Below, piece after piece: positions 1 through 8,630 of a stretch of 64,000 bases of DNA (within the stretch, counting starts at the first letter, position 1; each line of letters begins with the position of its first letter). The notes below the pieces were generated by a model. That model was not told the DNA's origin. It saw only the letters and a list, made by a program, of their open reading frames with translations, and made no database searches. The translations under genes were made by a program, and so were the position numbers. The DNA is from Bacillus sp. V3-13. Lineage in GTDB: Bacteria; Bacillota; Bacilli; Bacillales; Cytobacillaceae. The stretch spans positions 1 through 64,000 of the forward strand of contig NZ_PGUZ01000012.1 of assembly GCF_002860165.1 (NCBI RefSeq). The letters are read 5' to 3'.

Positions 1-172
1 GCCACCTATCCCTTAATGGGGTGCGGTTTCACTAAGTGTTGCATTTAATATTGCAATTTACGTGGAAGAAGAAAGTAACTGTAAAATGCTTCTATTCAAT
101 AAGGAAAATTGTGATATTTTAGTGTTATAGGTTTTTCAGGATTTAGATTAAAGTGTAAAGGGAGTTGGCTAC
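1..172. other. Leading intergenic stretch
   Basis: No gene is supported here. The AT-rich sequence leads into the ribosome binding site AAAGGGAG at about 157-164 of the next gene. No tRNA-like fold was seen. Confidence 0.5.
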
Positions 173-847
173 GTGGAAAAACGGATTGCTTTATCATGGA
201 GTGGGGGAAAGGACGGCTGCATGGCGCTTGACAGGCTTATTCGCGAAGGTCATAAGGTCGCCTGTTTGGTTACAACGGTGCCTGCGGAACTGGGAAGAAC
301 TTTCGGGCATGGAGAGAGGCTTGAGCTGATTCGAATGCAGGCGGAAGCGCTAGCGATTCCGCTCCATTTTATTGAGTGCGCGTTCGAAGAATACACAAAT
401 AAATTTATAAACAGCTTAATAGAATTAAAGGAACAGTATGCATTGACTGATGTCGCATATGGGGACCTGTATTTGGATGAACATCGGCAATGGGGAGAGG
501 ACACTGCCGCAAAAGCTGGACTTACCCCGCTCTATCCGCTCTGGATGAAGAAGGAACAGTCATTGCACGCACTTGAAAAGTTTGTGAACTCTGGTTACCA
601 GGCCGTCGTTATTCGGGTCCGGGACGAACTTCTTTCAGAGGATTGGCTGGGAAGAGAACTGAACAACGAGTTTGTCAACGATATTGCGAAAGAAAATGTC
701 TGCCCAATGGGAGAGGCAGGGGAGTATCATACATTTGTGTATGATGGCCCTCTATTTAAGAAAAGAATCGAACTTAAAGCAGGTGAAATCGTCCAGCTTG
801 AAACGACGAAGCGGCTGGAATTTAATCATTTTCGATTTGTTGATTAA
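173..847 (+). CDS. Dph6/DUF71-type ATP pyrophosphatase (diphthine-ammonia ligase family)
   Basis: A 224-residue protein of the PP-loop ATP pyrophosphatase superfamily. The N-terminal SGGKDG motif (about residues 10-15) is the adenylate-binding PP-loop, and the GEGGEY-like segment near residue 180 (GEAGEYHTFVYDGPLF) is typical of the DUF71/Dph6 family. In archaea and eukaryotes the family amidates diphthine. Bacteria lack diphthamide, so the bacterial substrate is unknown. Translation starts at GTG 173 behind AAAGGGAG. The protein is a normal length for the family and looks intact. The next gene is convergent, so this is probably a single-gene unit. Confidence 0.85.
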   Translation: MEKRIALSWSGGKDGCMALDRLIREGHKVACLVTTVPAELGRTFGHGERLELIRMQAEALAIPLHFIECAFEEYTNKFINSLIELKEQYALTDVAYGDLYLDEHRQWGEDTAAKAGLTPLYPLWMKKEQSLHALEKFVNSGYQAVVIRVRDELLSEDWLGRELNNEFVNDIAKENVCPMGEAGEYHTFVYDGPLFKKRIELKAGEIVQLETTKRLEFNHFRFVD

Positions 848-900
848 ATTTTTGGCATTCATTTTAATTTTTTTAAAACGCCTCAGTTAGAAATAGAATA

Positions 901-926
901 AGAGGGGGTATCGAAGAGCCCCCTCT
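901..926 (-). terminator. Rho-independent terminator of the Gfo/Idh/MocA gene
   Basis: AGAGGGGG (901-908) pairs with CCCCCTCT (919-926). Read on the minus strand it is followed by a T-rich tail (TTATTCTATTT), so it serves the leftward gene. Confidence 0.8.
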
Positions 927-930
927 AAAG

Positions 931-1884
931 TCAATTTTTTAAAAGTTTTTCTAAAACTTCCTGCACTGCAAATCCTTGTTCAAAGCTAACCAATTCAGCT
1001 TGCTTACCGTTATGGGCTTTGACAAGCTCATCGATTAAGCGGGCCAGCGAATTTTTGCTTTCCAAAGGGATATCCTCTGGCTTTTCACCGCTGCCTCCCA
1101 CTTTTAAGATTCTCCAGTCAAGCAAAGAAATCGTTTCCTTTGTTCCATAAATCGTAAATGATATTTTTTCTTCCATGGCAATATCGCTGACACCATCTAA
1201 AAGGACAGGGGTACCATCCTCAAGCTTCAGAAAGGCCAGCATGCTTTGTTCAGAACGGCCATTATCAGCAGGGAACGAGATATTTGCGTGCTCCACAGTC
1301 ACTTTTCCAAACAATTGCAAAATGATCTGGAGATAGTGAGGAAACACTTCTCTCGTAAAGCCACCTTGTTCCTTTGAAGCGATCCAATTATTTTGCTGCC
1401 ATGGGCGCGGCCATTCGTGAAAATAACCTTTCACTTCAATTCGCTTAATTTCACCAGCAGTTTTCTTCTTGATTTTTTCCTTGATGACCTGAAAGGCAGC
1501 GCTGTATGGAGTCGGGAAATTCATCGCATGAATGATTCCCGCTGCCTGTGCTTTTCCGTACATTTCCTTCGCTTCTTCATACGAATTCGCAAGCGGTTTT
1601 TCGCATAAAATATGCTTTCCGCTTTCGATCGCATCGATTACGATCTCGTAATGGTACTTAGGTGGTACTGCTATGTAAACCCAATCAATTTCTCCATTTT
1701 TTAATATATCATGATAATCGGTTGTCCAGGAGATGTTGCTGTATTGTTCAGACGTTTCCCGCGCCAGCACTGGATTTGTATCGCAAAGCATTTCCACTGA
1801 GACATTCTCATGGATTGCAAACTGCTCCAATAATCTTTTACCAACTGCTCCAAGCCCGATAATCCCTATCCTTAAGTTGTCCAT
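931..1884 (-). CDS. Gfo/Idh/MocA family NAD(P)-dependent oxidoreductase
   Basis: About 317 residues. The N-terminal Rossmann motif GIIGLGAVGKRLL binds NAD(P), and CEKPLANS is the family EKP signature whose lysine helps bind substrate and cofactor. A C-terminal dimerisation domain follows. Members oxidise or reduce sugars, inositols and similar polyols; the substrate here cannot be inferred. The longer frame begins at 1896, but that ATG lies inside the AGGTGG ribosome binding site. The ATG at 1884 (MDNLRIG), five bases after that site, is the better start. It is transcribed alone, convergent with the upstream gene. Confidence 0.85.
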   Translation of the reverse strand: MDNLRIGIIGLGAVGKRLLEQFAIHENVSVEMLCDTNPVLARETSEQYSNISWTTDYHDILKNGEIDWVYIAVPPKYHYEIVIDAIESGKHILCEKPLANSYEEAKEMYGKAQAAGIIHAMNFPTPYSAAFQVIKEKIKKKTAGEIKRIEVKGYFHEWPRPWQQNNWIASKEQGGFTREVFPHYLQIILQLFGKVTVEHANISFPADNGRSEQSMLAFLKLEDGTPVLLDGVSDIAMEEKISFTIYGTKETISLLDWRILKVGGSGEKPEDIPLESKNSLARLIDELVKAHNGKQAELVSFEQGFAVQEVLEKLLKN

Positions 1885-2099
1885 AATCCACCTCATAAAA
1901 GAAATTTAACGCAATATGCAAAATCTATTATATCATTACTGTCAAAATGATCAGAAAATAGATGAAAAATTCAAAGCAATCGCCAATTTCATGGAACATC
2001 GTTATAATGGGGAGCAGAAGTTGTTGACAACAGAGGTGAGGAAGCGTTTCTTTCTTCTCAAAAACTGTTCATTAGCCAATAGTCCATAAAATTAATATA

Positions 2100-2115
2100 A
2101 TGTAAGGGATTACAT
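2100..2115. promoter_or_regulatory. Inverted repeat ATGTAA-GGGA-TTACAT in the coaW leader
   Basis: A perfect 6-bp inverted repeat with a 4-bp spacer overlaps the end of a TATAAT-like -10 (about 2096-2101), 18 bp before the coaW start. It could be an operator or a short 5' hairpin. No regulator is identified. Confidence 0.35.
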
Positions 2116-2132
2116 AATTTGGGGGAGTACTG

Positions 2133-2942
2133 ATGAGTGTCCAGAAGATAGGGATTGACGCAGGCGGTTCTTTGATCAAAATCGCTTACGAGCAATCCGG
2201 TTCTTTCCATTATAGAAAATATCCGATCACTGATCTCGATTCAGCGTTAGGCTGGCTGAGAATGCTTGCACCCGACGCCGCTGTTGCCTTGACAGGCGGA
2301 AAATCGGCGCTGCTAAAAGATCAATATTTTCAACGCGGGGTTATTTTTTCGGAATTTGATGCTGCTTGTACTGGCGCTGTCTATTTCCTAAAAGACGAGC
2401 AAATCAATTTGGATGAAAAATTCATTATTGTCAATATCGGAACAGGCACTTCATGGTTTGTTGTCGAGGGCAGCAACTATTCCCGAATTCTCGGCAGCGG
2501 GATCGGCGGCGGCACCTTAATGGGACTGGGCGCTTTGCTTACCGGTGAAACAGACTACTCCCGGCTTATCAAGCTCGCCGAATCAGGCGATAAAGGCAAT
2601 GTCGACATGCTTGTTAAGGATATTTATTTCCCGCAGGAACCTCCAATTGATGGGAACCTGACGGCAAGCAATTTTGCCAAGGGAAGCATAAATCCCCACA
2701 GTTCAAGTGAAGATCGAATCGCATCTGTCATCAACATGATTGGTGAAACGGTTATTCTACTGAGCATGCAGGCGGCGGTTGCCAACCAAGCAACAAAAAT
2801 TGTTTATATTGGCAGCACATTGGCCGGAAATGAACCTTTAAAACAGTGTCTGGCATCCTATAAGAAAATGGTCGGGCTTGAGCATATATTTTTGGATCAT
2901 GGAGAATATTGCGGAGCAATCGGCGCTCTGCTCTCTTTATAG
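2133..2942 (+). CDS. coaW: Type II pantothenate kinase
   Basis: A 269-residue ASKHA-fold kinase catalysing the first step of CoA synthesis, phosphorylation of pantothenate. The N-terminal phosphate motif GIDAGGSLIK, the internal NIGTGTSWF and GSGIGGGTLMGLG phosphate-binding loops and the C-terminal GAIGALL are typical of Staphylococcus/Bacillus CoaW, and the length matches. The start ATG 2133 follows GGGGGAG. selB follows 38-62 bp downstream in the same direction, so co-transcription is possible although the functions are unrelated. Type II enzymes are usually refractory to CoA feedback (family knowledge). Confidence 0.9.
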   Translation: MSVQKIGIDAGGSLIKIAYEQSGSFHYRKYPITDLDSALGWLRMLAPDAAVALTGGKSALLKDQYFQRGVIFSEFDAACTGAVYFLKDEQINLDEKFIIVNIGTGTSWFVVEGSNYSRILGSGIGGGTLMGLGALLTGETDYSRLIKLAESGDKGNVDMLVKDIYFPQEPPIDGNLTASNFAKGSINPHSSSEDRIASVINMIGETVILLSMQAAVANQATKIVYIGSTLAGNEPLKQCLASYKKMVGLEHIFLDHGEYCGAIGALLSL

Positions 2943-3004
2943 ACTTTTTGGTGAGCATCCGAGTGTTAAATCATTAGGAAATGTTGTTAAAAGTAGGTGG
3001 CATA

Positions 3005-4885
3005 TTGGATAAAAGATATTTTACGATCGGAATGGCCGGTCATATTGACCACGGAAAAACGTCGTTAACGAAAGCATTAACGAATATCGATACGGACCGC
3101 CTCAAGGAAGAAAAGGAACGGCAAATATCGATTGAGCTTGGGTTTGCACCTTTATACGAGGATGAGGAAATTCAAATTTCAGTGATTGACGTTCCCGGCC
3201 ATGAGCGCTTTATTCGCCAGATGATTGCCGGAGTCGCTGGAATTGATCTCGTCGTTCTCGTTGTCGCGGCCGATGAAGGTGTGATGCCGCAAACAGAGGA
3301 ACATCTTGATATTCTTGGTTTTCTTGGCATCCAGAGCGGAATTGTCGCCATCACAAAAATCGACCGGGTTGAACAAGAATTTATCGAGCTGGTCAAAGAA
3401 GATATTTTTGAAGAGTTGGCTGGCACGGTCTTTGAAGATGCTCCCTACGTACTGGTCGATAGCTTGTCAGGCAAAGGGATTGAAGATCTAAAGAATTTAA
3501 TTATAGATACTTTAAAAAAACAGGAAATGCGAGATATTCGCGGAGCGTTCCGCCTGCCAATCGACCAGGTGTTTATAGTTAAAGGCCAGGGGACCGTTGT
3601 TCGTGGGACTGTGTATGAGGGAACGGTTGAGGAAGGACAGCCCCTTAAAATTTTACCGAAAAGTGTTGATGTTCGTGCACGGCAGCTCCAGGTTCACCAC
3701 CAGCCTGCTAAAAAAGCGTTTGCCGGCCAGCGCGCCGCCATCAATCTATCAGGTGTTGCAAAGGAGGATATTGAGAGAGGCGATGTCCTTGTCTCTTCCG
3801 AACATTTTATTGTCACCCGGACGATTGATGTCGCAATCCGTGTGGTTGAGGATCTCGAATACATTGTTAAACAGCGGATGCCAATCAAATGCCATATCGG
3901 CACTGCCGAGGTGATGGGCCGGATCGTCTTTTTCGACCGAAACGAGATAAAGGAAGAAAACGGTGAAATTCTTTGCCAGCTCCGCCTTGATGAGGAAATC
4001 GTAACAAAACGGAACGACCGGTTTATTATAAGAAGGCCAAGCCCTCAGGAAACAATCGGCGGTGGCTGGGTGATTGACCCGCGCGGTGAGAAGTACCGGT
4101 TTGGAAATCACACGATTGAGGAACTAGAGAAAAAGAAAGCGGGGAGCCCTAAAGACCGAATCATTGCTGCTCTGGCCGAGTCGAAAGCCTTGCCGGTTTT
4201 CGAGCTTATCAAAAGAACAGCGCTCGATGAAGGAACTCTCGATGCTCAATTAAGTGATGAAGAATTTTTATTGTTCAATGGCAAGGACTATACATTACAG
4301 ACGATAGTTAACCAACTGGAAGAGGAAGTATACGACCGCTTAAACGATTTTCATCAGGCGCAGCCGATGAAAGCTGGATTGAATAAGGCTGAGTTGCTGC
4401 AGACAATTGAAAAATCCACTCCCAAGCAACTTGCCGAGTATGTGATTGAGCAAGGAATTGCCAGCGGAGTGTTTGGCAGACGCGAGCAATTTGTGTGTCT
4501 TGCCGGGTTTTACCCGCATGTGCCGAAAAATTGGCAAAAGCGGACTGAGAATCTGTTGGAAGAATTAAAAAAAGATGGATTGAAAGTCCGTTATTTCCAC
4601 GAGTACGTATCCAATGCGGGTATTCCTGAACATTTATTTGGCGATTTAAAGCGCCTCCTCGAAAACGAAGGACTGATCGTTCCGCTTGATGACCAATATT
4701 ATTGGCATGGGGACCATTTTCATCACGCTGTTGAAAAATTAAAGCAAAATACTGGAGCATCTTTTGAAGTCGGGGATGCCAAAGAAATTCTTGATCTATC
4801 CCGTAAATATATGATCCCGTTTCTGGAACGGCTTGATGCCGCAAGATTAACGAAAAGAGACGAAAATAGGCGAATCTGGCTTTGA
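3005..4885 (+). CDS. selB: Selenocysteine-specific elongation factor SelB
   Basis: A translational GTPase that delivers Sec-tRNA(Sec) to UGA codons followed by a SECIS hairpin. The G domain shows GHIDHGKT (G1), DVPGHE (G3) and TKID (G4). EF-Tu-like beta-barrel domains follow, then a long C-terminal region (about residues 380-626) fitting the winged-helix repeats that bind SECIS RNA. Length is about 626 residues, near E. coli SelB (614). The open frame begins at ATG 2981, but AGGTGG (2995-3000) followed by TTG 3005 gives a better start. No selA, selD, selC or recognisable selenoprotein gene is in the window, so this copy is an orphan here. A strong terminator follows. Confidence 0.9.
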   Translation: MDKRYFTIGMAGHIDHGKTSLTKALTNIDTDRLKEEKERQISIELGFAPLYEDEEIQISVIDVPGHERFIRQMIAGVAGIDLVVLVVAADEGVMPQTEEHLDILGFLGIQSGIVAITKIDRVEQEFIELVKEDIFEELAGTVFEDAPYVLVDSLSGKGIEDLKNLIIDTLKKQEMRDIRGAFRLPIDQVFIVKGQGTVVRGTVYEGTVEEGQPLKILPKSVDVRARQLQVHHQPAKKAFAGQRAAINLSGVAKEDIERGDVLVSSEHFIVTRTIDVAIRVVEDLEYIVKQRMPIKCHIGTAEVMGRIVFFDRNEIKEENGEILCQLRLDEEIVTKRNDRFIIRRPSPQETIGGGWVIDPRGEKYRFGNHTIEELEKKKAGSPKDRIIAALAESKALPVFELIKRTALDEGTLDAQLSDEEFLLFNGKDYTLQTIVNQLEEEVYDRLNDFHQAQPMKAGLNKAELLQTIEKSTPKQLAEYVIEQGIASGVFGRREQFVCLAGFYPHVPKNWQKRTENLLEELKKDGLKVRYFHEYVSNAGIPEHLFGDLKRLLENEGLIVPLDDQYYWHGDHFHHAVEKLKQNTGASFEVGDAKEILDLSRKYMIPFLERLDAARLTKRDENRRIWL

Positions 4886-4893
4886 TGCAAGTG

Positions 4894-4936
4894 AAAAAAT
4901 CATTCCGCTCTTTAAGTAGATGTGGAATGATTTTTT
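4894..4936 (+). terminator. Terminator after selB
   Basis: AAAAAATCATTCC (4894-4906) pairs with GGAATGATTTTTT (4924-4936), giving a stable stem and a T-run. Confidence 0.85.
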
Positions 4937-5353
4937 GGTGCAAAAAATTACCTGGAGTAGGGCCGGGATCGTTCATATTTTCGTTTCGCTTAATTCATGC
5001 TCAGTTTCGCTTAATTCTTGAATTTTTCGCTTAATTAATCCAAGTTTTGGCTTAATTCCCGCTATTTTTCGCTTAATTGTTTTTCCTGGGTGCTTCATTT
5101 GGTAGTTTTATAGAAAATATTGTAATTTATTGTAACTAAAATCTGCTATTTACTCGAATTCTGGATTTTTTTTGAGTATTTTTTTAAAATTAAAGCCAAA
5201 AATATATAAATTTTTTAATGTGCAGGGCGTTTCGCTGCGAGCTCCGATTTTTTGCCAGGCCCGCTTCGCTTCAAATTTAAATTGACAACAATCCATCTTC
5301 AAAATGTTAATATAATAATATAACTATATTAAACTACTGGAAGGATACATGTA
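4937..5353. other. Intergenic region with a repeat array
   Basis: No gene is supported. It contains the five-copy TTTCGCTTAATT array described separately, an AT-rich stretch, and a TTGACA at 5282-5287 that may belong to the promoter of the M15 peptidase gene. Confidence 0.5.
4984..5078. repeat. Five direct copies of TTTCGCTTAATT at about 21-bp period
   Basis: Copies start at 4984, 5005, 5025, 5046 (variant TTTGGCTTAATT) and 5067. The spacing of 20-21 bp is two helical turns, and the intervening 8-9 bp are not conserved. No coding frame explains it. It may be an iteron-like protein-binding array or a dispersed Bacillaceae repeat. Confidence 0.8.
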
Positions 5354-5950
5354 ATGTTAAAACGCATGGCAAACTTGCTGCTGTTTTTACTGATAGCAGT
5401 TGGGATTTTGCTTTTTTATAACTTTTATAGTACACAAGTAGAACAGACAAATAGCCTAACCAACCTCTTCCCTCAAAAAGATGCGCCGATGCCTGTAAAA
5501 TTACATCCTCTTGTAGAAGATAAAACAAACGAGCTCGTTGCAGTAATGGCTGATGTCGGGATTACCGTTGTGATTACAGAAGGGTTTAGGAGCATTGAAG
5601 AACAGGATGCCCTTTATGAAAAAGGCAGGACCGCTGAAGGGGACATTGTCACCCATGCAAAAGGTGGAGAATCCTTCCATAACTTTGGATTGGCTGTCGA
5701 TTTTGCGCTCAAAACTCCTGATGGCGGCGTAATCTGGGATATGGAATATGACGGTAACGGAAATGCGAAAGCTGACTGGATGGAAGTGGTGAAAGCTGCA
5801 AAAAAGCTGGGCTTTGAATGGGGAGGCGATTGGCAGCACTTCAAAGATTATCCTCATTTACAGATGTCTTTGGGCCTGACGATCCATGATCTGCAGCGCG
5901 GAATGAGGCCGGATGCGGATGAACAATGGCTTGAAAATTCCGAAGTATAA
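5354..5950 (+). CDS. M15-family peptidoglycan peptidase (CwlK/YcdD-like), membrane-anchored
   Basis: A 198-residue protein. An N-terminal hydrophobic segment (about residues 5-24) anchors or exports it. The rest is an M15C L-Ala-D-Glu/D-Ala-D-Ala peptidase domain: TEGFRSIEEQDALYEKGR, the zinc-binding SFHNFGLAVDF block (His and Asp), and the C-terminal catalytic GGDWQHFKDYPHLQM with the second His. It cleaves stem peptides of peptidoglycan outside the membrane. Length and motifs fit B. subtilis CwlK. The start ATG 5354 follows AAGGA. It is monocistronic, between a repeat-bearing spacer and a bidirectional terminator. Confidence 0.85.
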   Translation: MLKRMANLLLFLLIAVGILLFYNFYSTQVEQTNSLTNLFPQKDAPMPVKLHPLVEDKTNELVAVMADVGITVVITEGFRSIEEQDALYEKGRTAEGDIVTHAKGGESFHNFGLAVDFALKTPDGGVIWDMEYDGNGNAKADWMEVVKAAKKLGFEWGGDWQHFKDYPHLQMSLGLTIHDLQRGMRPDADEQWLENSEV

Positions 5951-5965
5951 TCATATTAAAAAAAC

Positions 5966-5988
5966 GGCCAGGGCATCAATCCCTGGCC
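5966..5988. terminator. Bidirectional terminator between convergent genes
   Basis: GGCCAGGG (5966-5973) and CCCTGGCC (5981-5988) form a perfect 8-bp stem. There is an A-run on the left and a T-containing tail on the right, so it can serve both convergent genes. Confidence 0.85.
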
Positions 5989-6007
5989 ATTATTTGCTTA
6001 CTCCATA

Positions 6008-7060
6008 TTATTCAAAAATCATTTCCGATAAAACATAGTGATAAAGCAATTTTGCGGTATTTTCAAGCGAATCTCGATGAGTCCGCTCATATGCATGGGA
6101 AGAGTCAATACCAGGTCCGATCAGGCCATGCACAATATCGTGGCCCGAGCGAATCGCAGCGGATGCATCCGAACCGTAGTATGGATATATATCGAGCTTA
6201 TACCCAATGTTGTTTTCTTCCGCCAACTTGACAAGGTTTTTTCTTAGTTGATAATGGTATGGGCCGCTCGCGTCTTTTACGCAAATTGAAACCGTATATT
6301 CATCAGTCTGCTGCCCATCACCCATCGCGCCCATATCAACAGCCAAATATTCAACGGTTTCCGGGGTTACGTTCGCATTCCCGCCATAGCCGATTTCTTC
6401 GTTGTTGGAAATCAGAAAATGCGTGGTATATGGAAGCTCTATTTGCCCCGTCTTTATTTCCTTCATTAATTGCAGAAGCAAAGCAACGCTCGCTTTATCA
6501 TCCAAATGACGTGATTTGATAAAACCGCTTGATGTGACCTCGACGCGCGGACCGAAAGAAACAAAATCGCCGACCTCAATGCCGAGTGCCCGCACATCTT
6601 CGGCGTTGTCGACTTTTTCATCGATGCGCACTTCGATATTCTCCTGGTTTCGTTCCGCTTTTCCTGCATCCTTATATACATGGACTGAAGTTTGGTGCAT
6701 GAGAATCGTCCCTGTGTACTTTTTCCCAGAACTCGTTTCAATCTGGCAGTATTCGCCCTCGATCGAGTTATAAGTGAATCCGCCGATTAAATCGAGTTTT
6801 AACCGTCCACTTGGCTTGATTTCCTTGATGATTGCTCCTAAAGTATCGACATGGGCTGTCAGCATTCTATGGCTTTCCGGGTTTTTTCCCGGAATCGTCG
6901 CAAGCAGCCCGCCTTTTCGGTTGCGCCTTGATTCTATGCCAAGCTCGTTTAAGAAATTTTCTACAAAACTGATAACCTCATATGTATTTCCGGAAGGGCT
7001 TGGAATTGAAACTAACTCCTTTAATAACTGTACCGTGTCGTCAATTTGCGGGTAGACCAA
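6008..7060 (-). CDS. M42 family metallopeptidase (glutamyl aminopeptidase/tetrahedral aminopeptidase type)
   Basis: A 350-residue cytosolic di-metal aminopeptidase. Visible ligands and catalytic segments, in order: AHVDTLG (His, Asp), HLDDKAS (Asp), NNEEIGYGG (Glu-Glu), YLAVDMGAMG (Asp) and SSHAYERTHRDS (His). The family trims N-terminal residues from peptides (PepA/YsdC/FrvX group). The start is TTG at 7060 behind GAGGAG; no nearer ATG has a ribosome binding site. It is a normal length and transcribed alone towards the shared terminator. Confidence 0.87.
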   Translation of the reverse strand: MVYPQIDDTVQLLKELVSIPSPSGNTYEVISFVENFLNELGIESRRNRKGGLLATIPGKNPESHRMLTAHVDTLGAIIKEIKPSGRLKLDLIGGFTYNSIEGEYCQIETSSGKKYTGTILMHQTSVHVYKDAGKAERNQENIEVRIDEKVDNAEDVRALGIEVGDFVSFGPRVEVTSSGFIKSRHLDDKASVALLLQLMKEIKTGQIELPYTTHFLISNNEEIGYGGNANVTPETVEYLAVDMGAMGDGQQTDEYTVSICVKDASGPYHYQLRKNLVKLAEENNIGYKLDIYPYYGSDASAAIRSGHDIVHGLIGPGIDSSHAYERTHRDSLENTAKLLYHYVLSEMIFE

Positions 7061-7273
7061 TTGTAATTCTCCTCTCGATTTGTTTCTCTTATTATACTTG
7101 TTTTTACCTAATTCATGTAACGATTCGGAAAATGTACGATTTCACTGTCAAATTTTTTTACCTGGCTACATATGATGTAGAGGTGAAATTTTTTGACAGA
7201 CGAGGTTAGGAATTCGAACAGTCCGGGTATGTAAAAAATATGCAAAATCAGGTGCTTAAGGGAGGGGTTCAGA

Positions 7274-7576
7274 ATGACCAGGACAGAAAGATACCATCTT
7301 AAGCCGAAAAGTTTCTTTTTAAAAGGTTTATTTATTGCCATCATTCTTTGTACAGGCTTGTTTGCCGCTTTTAATCACTATGCGAAGTCACAGATTAAGA
7401 TTGAAGCCCCGGCAGAGGACCTTGGACGCAAAGTTGTGATTCAGCTGCCAAATGGAAAAGAATTGAAGACGTTCGAAAATTTAATTATAAAACATGGAGA
7501 AAAAATGTATTATCAGGGTGAAAGGAATAAAATCGACGTGAGCGGCGGGAAAATTATTTATGAAAACTGGGAATAA
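7274..7576 (+). CDS. Small membrane-anchored protein, unknown function
   Basis: A 100-residue protein with a basic N-terminus, one hydrophobic helix (about residues 14-33) and an extracytoplasmic tail rich in Lys and Asn, ending in NKIDVSGGKIIYENWE. No family was recognised. It is supported as a real gene by GGGAGG before ATG 7274 and by the terminator directly after it. Topology suggests a type II membrane protein facing the wall. Confidence 0.65.
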   Translation: MTRTERYHLKPKSFFLKGLFIAIILCTGLFAAFNHYAKSQIKIEAPAEDLGRKVVIQLPNGKELKTFENLIIKHGEKMYYQGERNKIDVSGGKIIYENWE

Positions 7577-7582
7577 ATTTAG

Positions 7583-7614
7583 AAATGCCATTCCAGATCG
7601 GAAGGCATTTTTTT
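7583..7614 (+). terminator. Terminator after the small membrane protein gene
   Basis: AAATGCC-TTCC pairs with GGAA-GGCATTT and is followed by eight T residues. Confidence 0.8.
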
Positions 7615-7715
7615 TGCGGAAACGGCGGTGCAAATATTCTTTCGGGAAGTAGAGGAGTATAATGGGGAGAAAGGTCGAATTTTAAAAACTGCACATTGGC
7701 ATATAGAGGTGAAAC

Positions 7716-8288
7716 ATGAATATTCTTTGGGATTTTGACGGAACGTTAATCAATACATACCCAGCTTATACGAAAATTTTAAGAGAGACTCTTGGTAATC
7801 GAATTTCCGAAGCGGAGGCATTTCAGCAATTAAAGGTTTCGTTTTCGCATGCTTTTGAGTATTTTCAGCTAACGGACAAGCAGATCGTACAAGTCCGCAG
7901 TGCAGCGAGGAATTTGCCAGCAAACCAGGTGATGCCCTTTCCGGGAGTTGAGAAGGTGCTTAAGTATGCAAACAAGAATGTGATGATGACCCATAAAGAG
8001 AGGGATGATGTGTGGGACATCTTAAAATATTATCATCTTGATCATTTTTTTGCTGATATGGTTGCCGGGGATGATGGGTTTCCGCGCAAACCCGATCCGT
8101 CTTCCTACCGCTATCTTCACGAAAAGCATCAGATTGATTTGGCGATCGGCGACAGGGAGATAGATATAGTCCCTGCTAAAATACTCGGAATAAAAACATG
8201 CCTTTTCCAAAACAACACACCAGGCGCAGATTATTACTTGGAATCGTACGAGGATTTTAATCCAGGTTTATTTGAAAATTTTAAATGA
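7716..8288 (+). CDS. HAD-IA family hydrolase (phosphoglycolate phosphatase-like)
   Basis: A 190-residue phosphatase of the haloacid dehalogenase superfamily. The catalytic nucleophile and acid/base lie in DFDGTLINTYP (Asp6, Asp8). Motif II/III residues are seen in MMTHK and RKPDPSSY (Lys), and the metal-binding acidic pair in IGDREID. A helical cap of subclass I type lies between the first motif and the middle of the protein. The substrate is unknown. The start ATG 7716 follows AGAGGTG. It is slightly shorter than Gph (about 220) but similar to small Bacillus YcaJ/YhcW-type HAD enzymes. Confidence 0.85.
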   Translation: MNILWDFDGTLINTYPAYTKILRETLGNRISEAEAFQQLKVSFSHAFEYFQLTDKQIVQVRSAARNLPANQVMPFPGVEKVLKYANKNVMMTHKERDDVWDILKYYHLDHFFADMVAGDDGFPRKPDPSSYRYLHEKHQIDLAIGDREIDIVPAKILGIKTCLFQNNTPGADYYLESYEDFNPGLFENFK

Positions 8289-8630
8289 ATGACCGGTTTA
8301 TTTTTACTATATTAGAAAATAATTCCAATACTTTTAGAAAAACAGTAAAAAGAAACTAGTAGAGTTATCAGATGTAAGTCTTTTTACCCAATTGTCATAC
8401 TACTGAAATATAACATTAACGAAAAATGAATCGAATAAACTAGATTTGATATGGAAAAGTAAACTTTTTGATTACAGAAAGGAAGAACGAAAAGGTAAAA
8501 CGAGGATAAAAAAGAAAAGAAAAGGAATTAATGATTAAAGTTGGAAGCTACTCCAGTTTTTGCGACTTTCTTCGTTCCGCGTTTCCTACTAATCTAAGGA
8601 AGTCAACGAAATTTAAGGGGTGTTTAGGAA
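8289..8630. other. AT-rich intergenic leader of the LysM hydrolase gene
   Basis: No gene is supported. It was inspected for a c-di-AMP (ydaO-type) riboswitch, which often precedes wall-hydrolase genes in Bacillus, but the conserved core was not found. The length suggests a substantial 5' leader or several promoters. Confidence 0.4.

Noticed and set aside
1-172. tRNA-Sec (selC) near selB
   Set aside because: No cloverleaf with TCA anticodon could be built here or in the spacers around selB.
4308-4976. 222-codon minus-strand open frame opposite selB
   Set aside because: Shadow of the selB reading frame; no ribosome binding site and no recognisable protein features.
4984-5078. CRISPR array
   Set aside because: Repeats are only 12 bp and spacers 8-9 bp, far below CRISPR dimensions, and no cas genes are present.
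7108-7344. 78-codon minus-strand frame near the M42 peptidase gene
   Set aside because: Overlaps the better-supported plus-strand small membrane gene and lacks a ribosome binding site.
8289-8630. Possible c-di-AMP riboswitch before the LysM hydrolase gene
   Set aside because: Location is typical, but none of the conserved core sequence was found.
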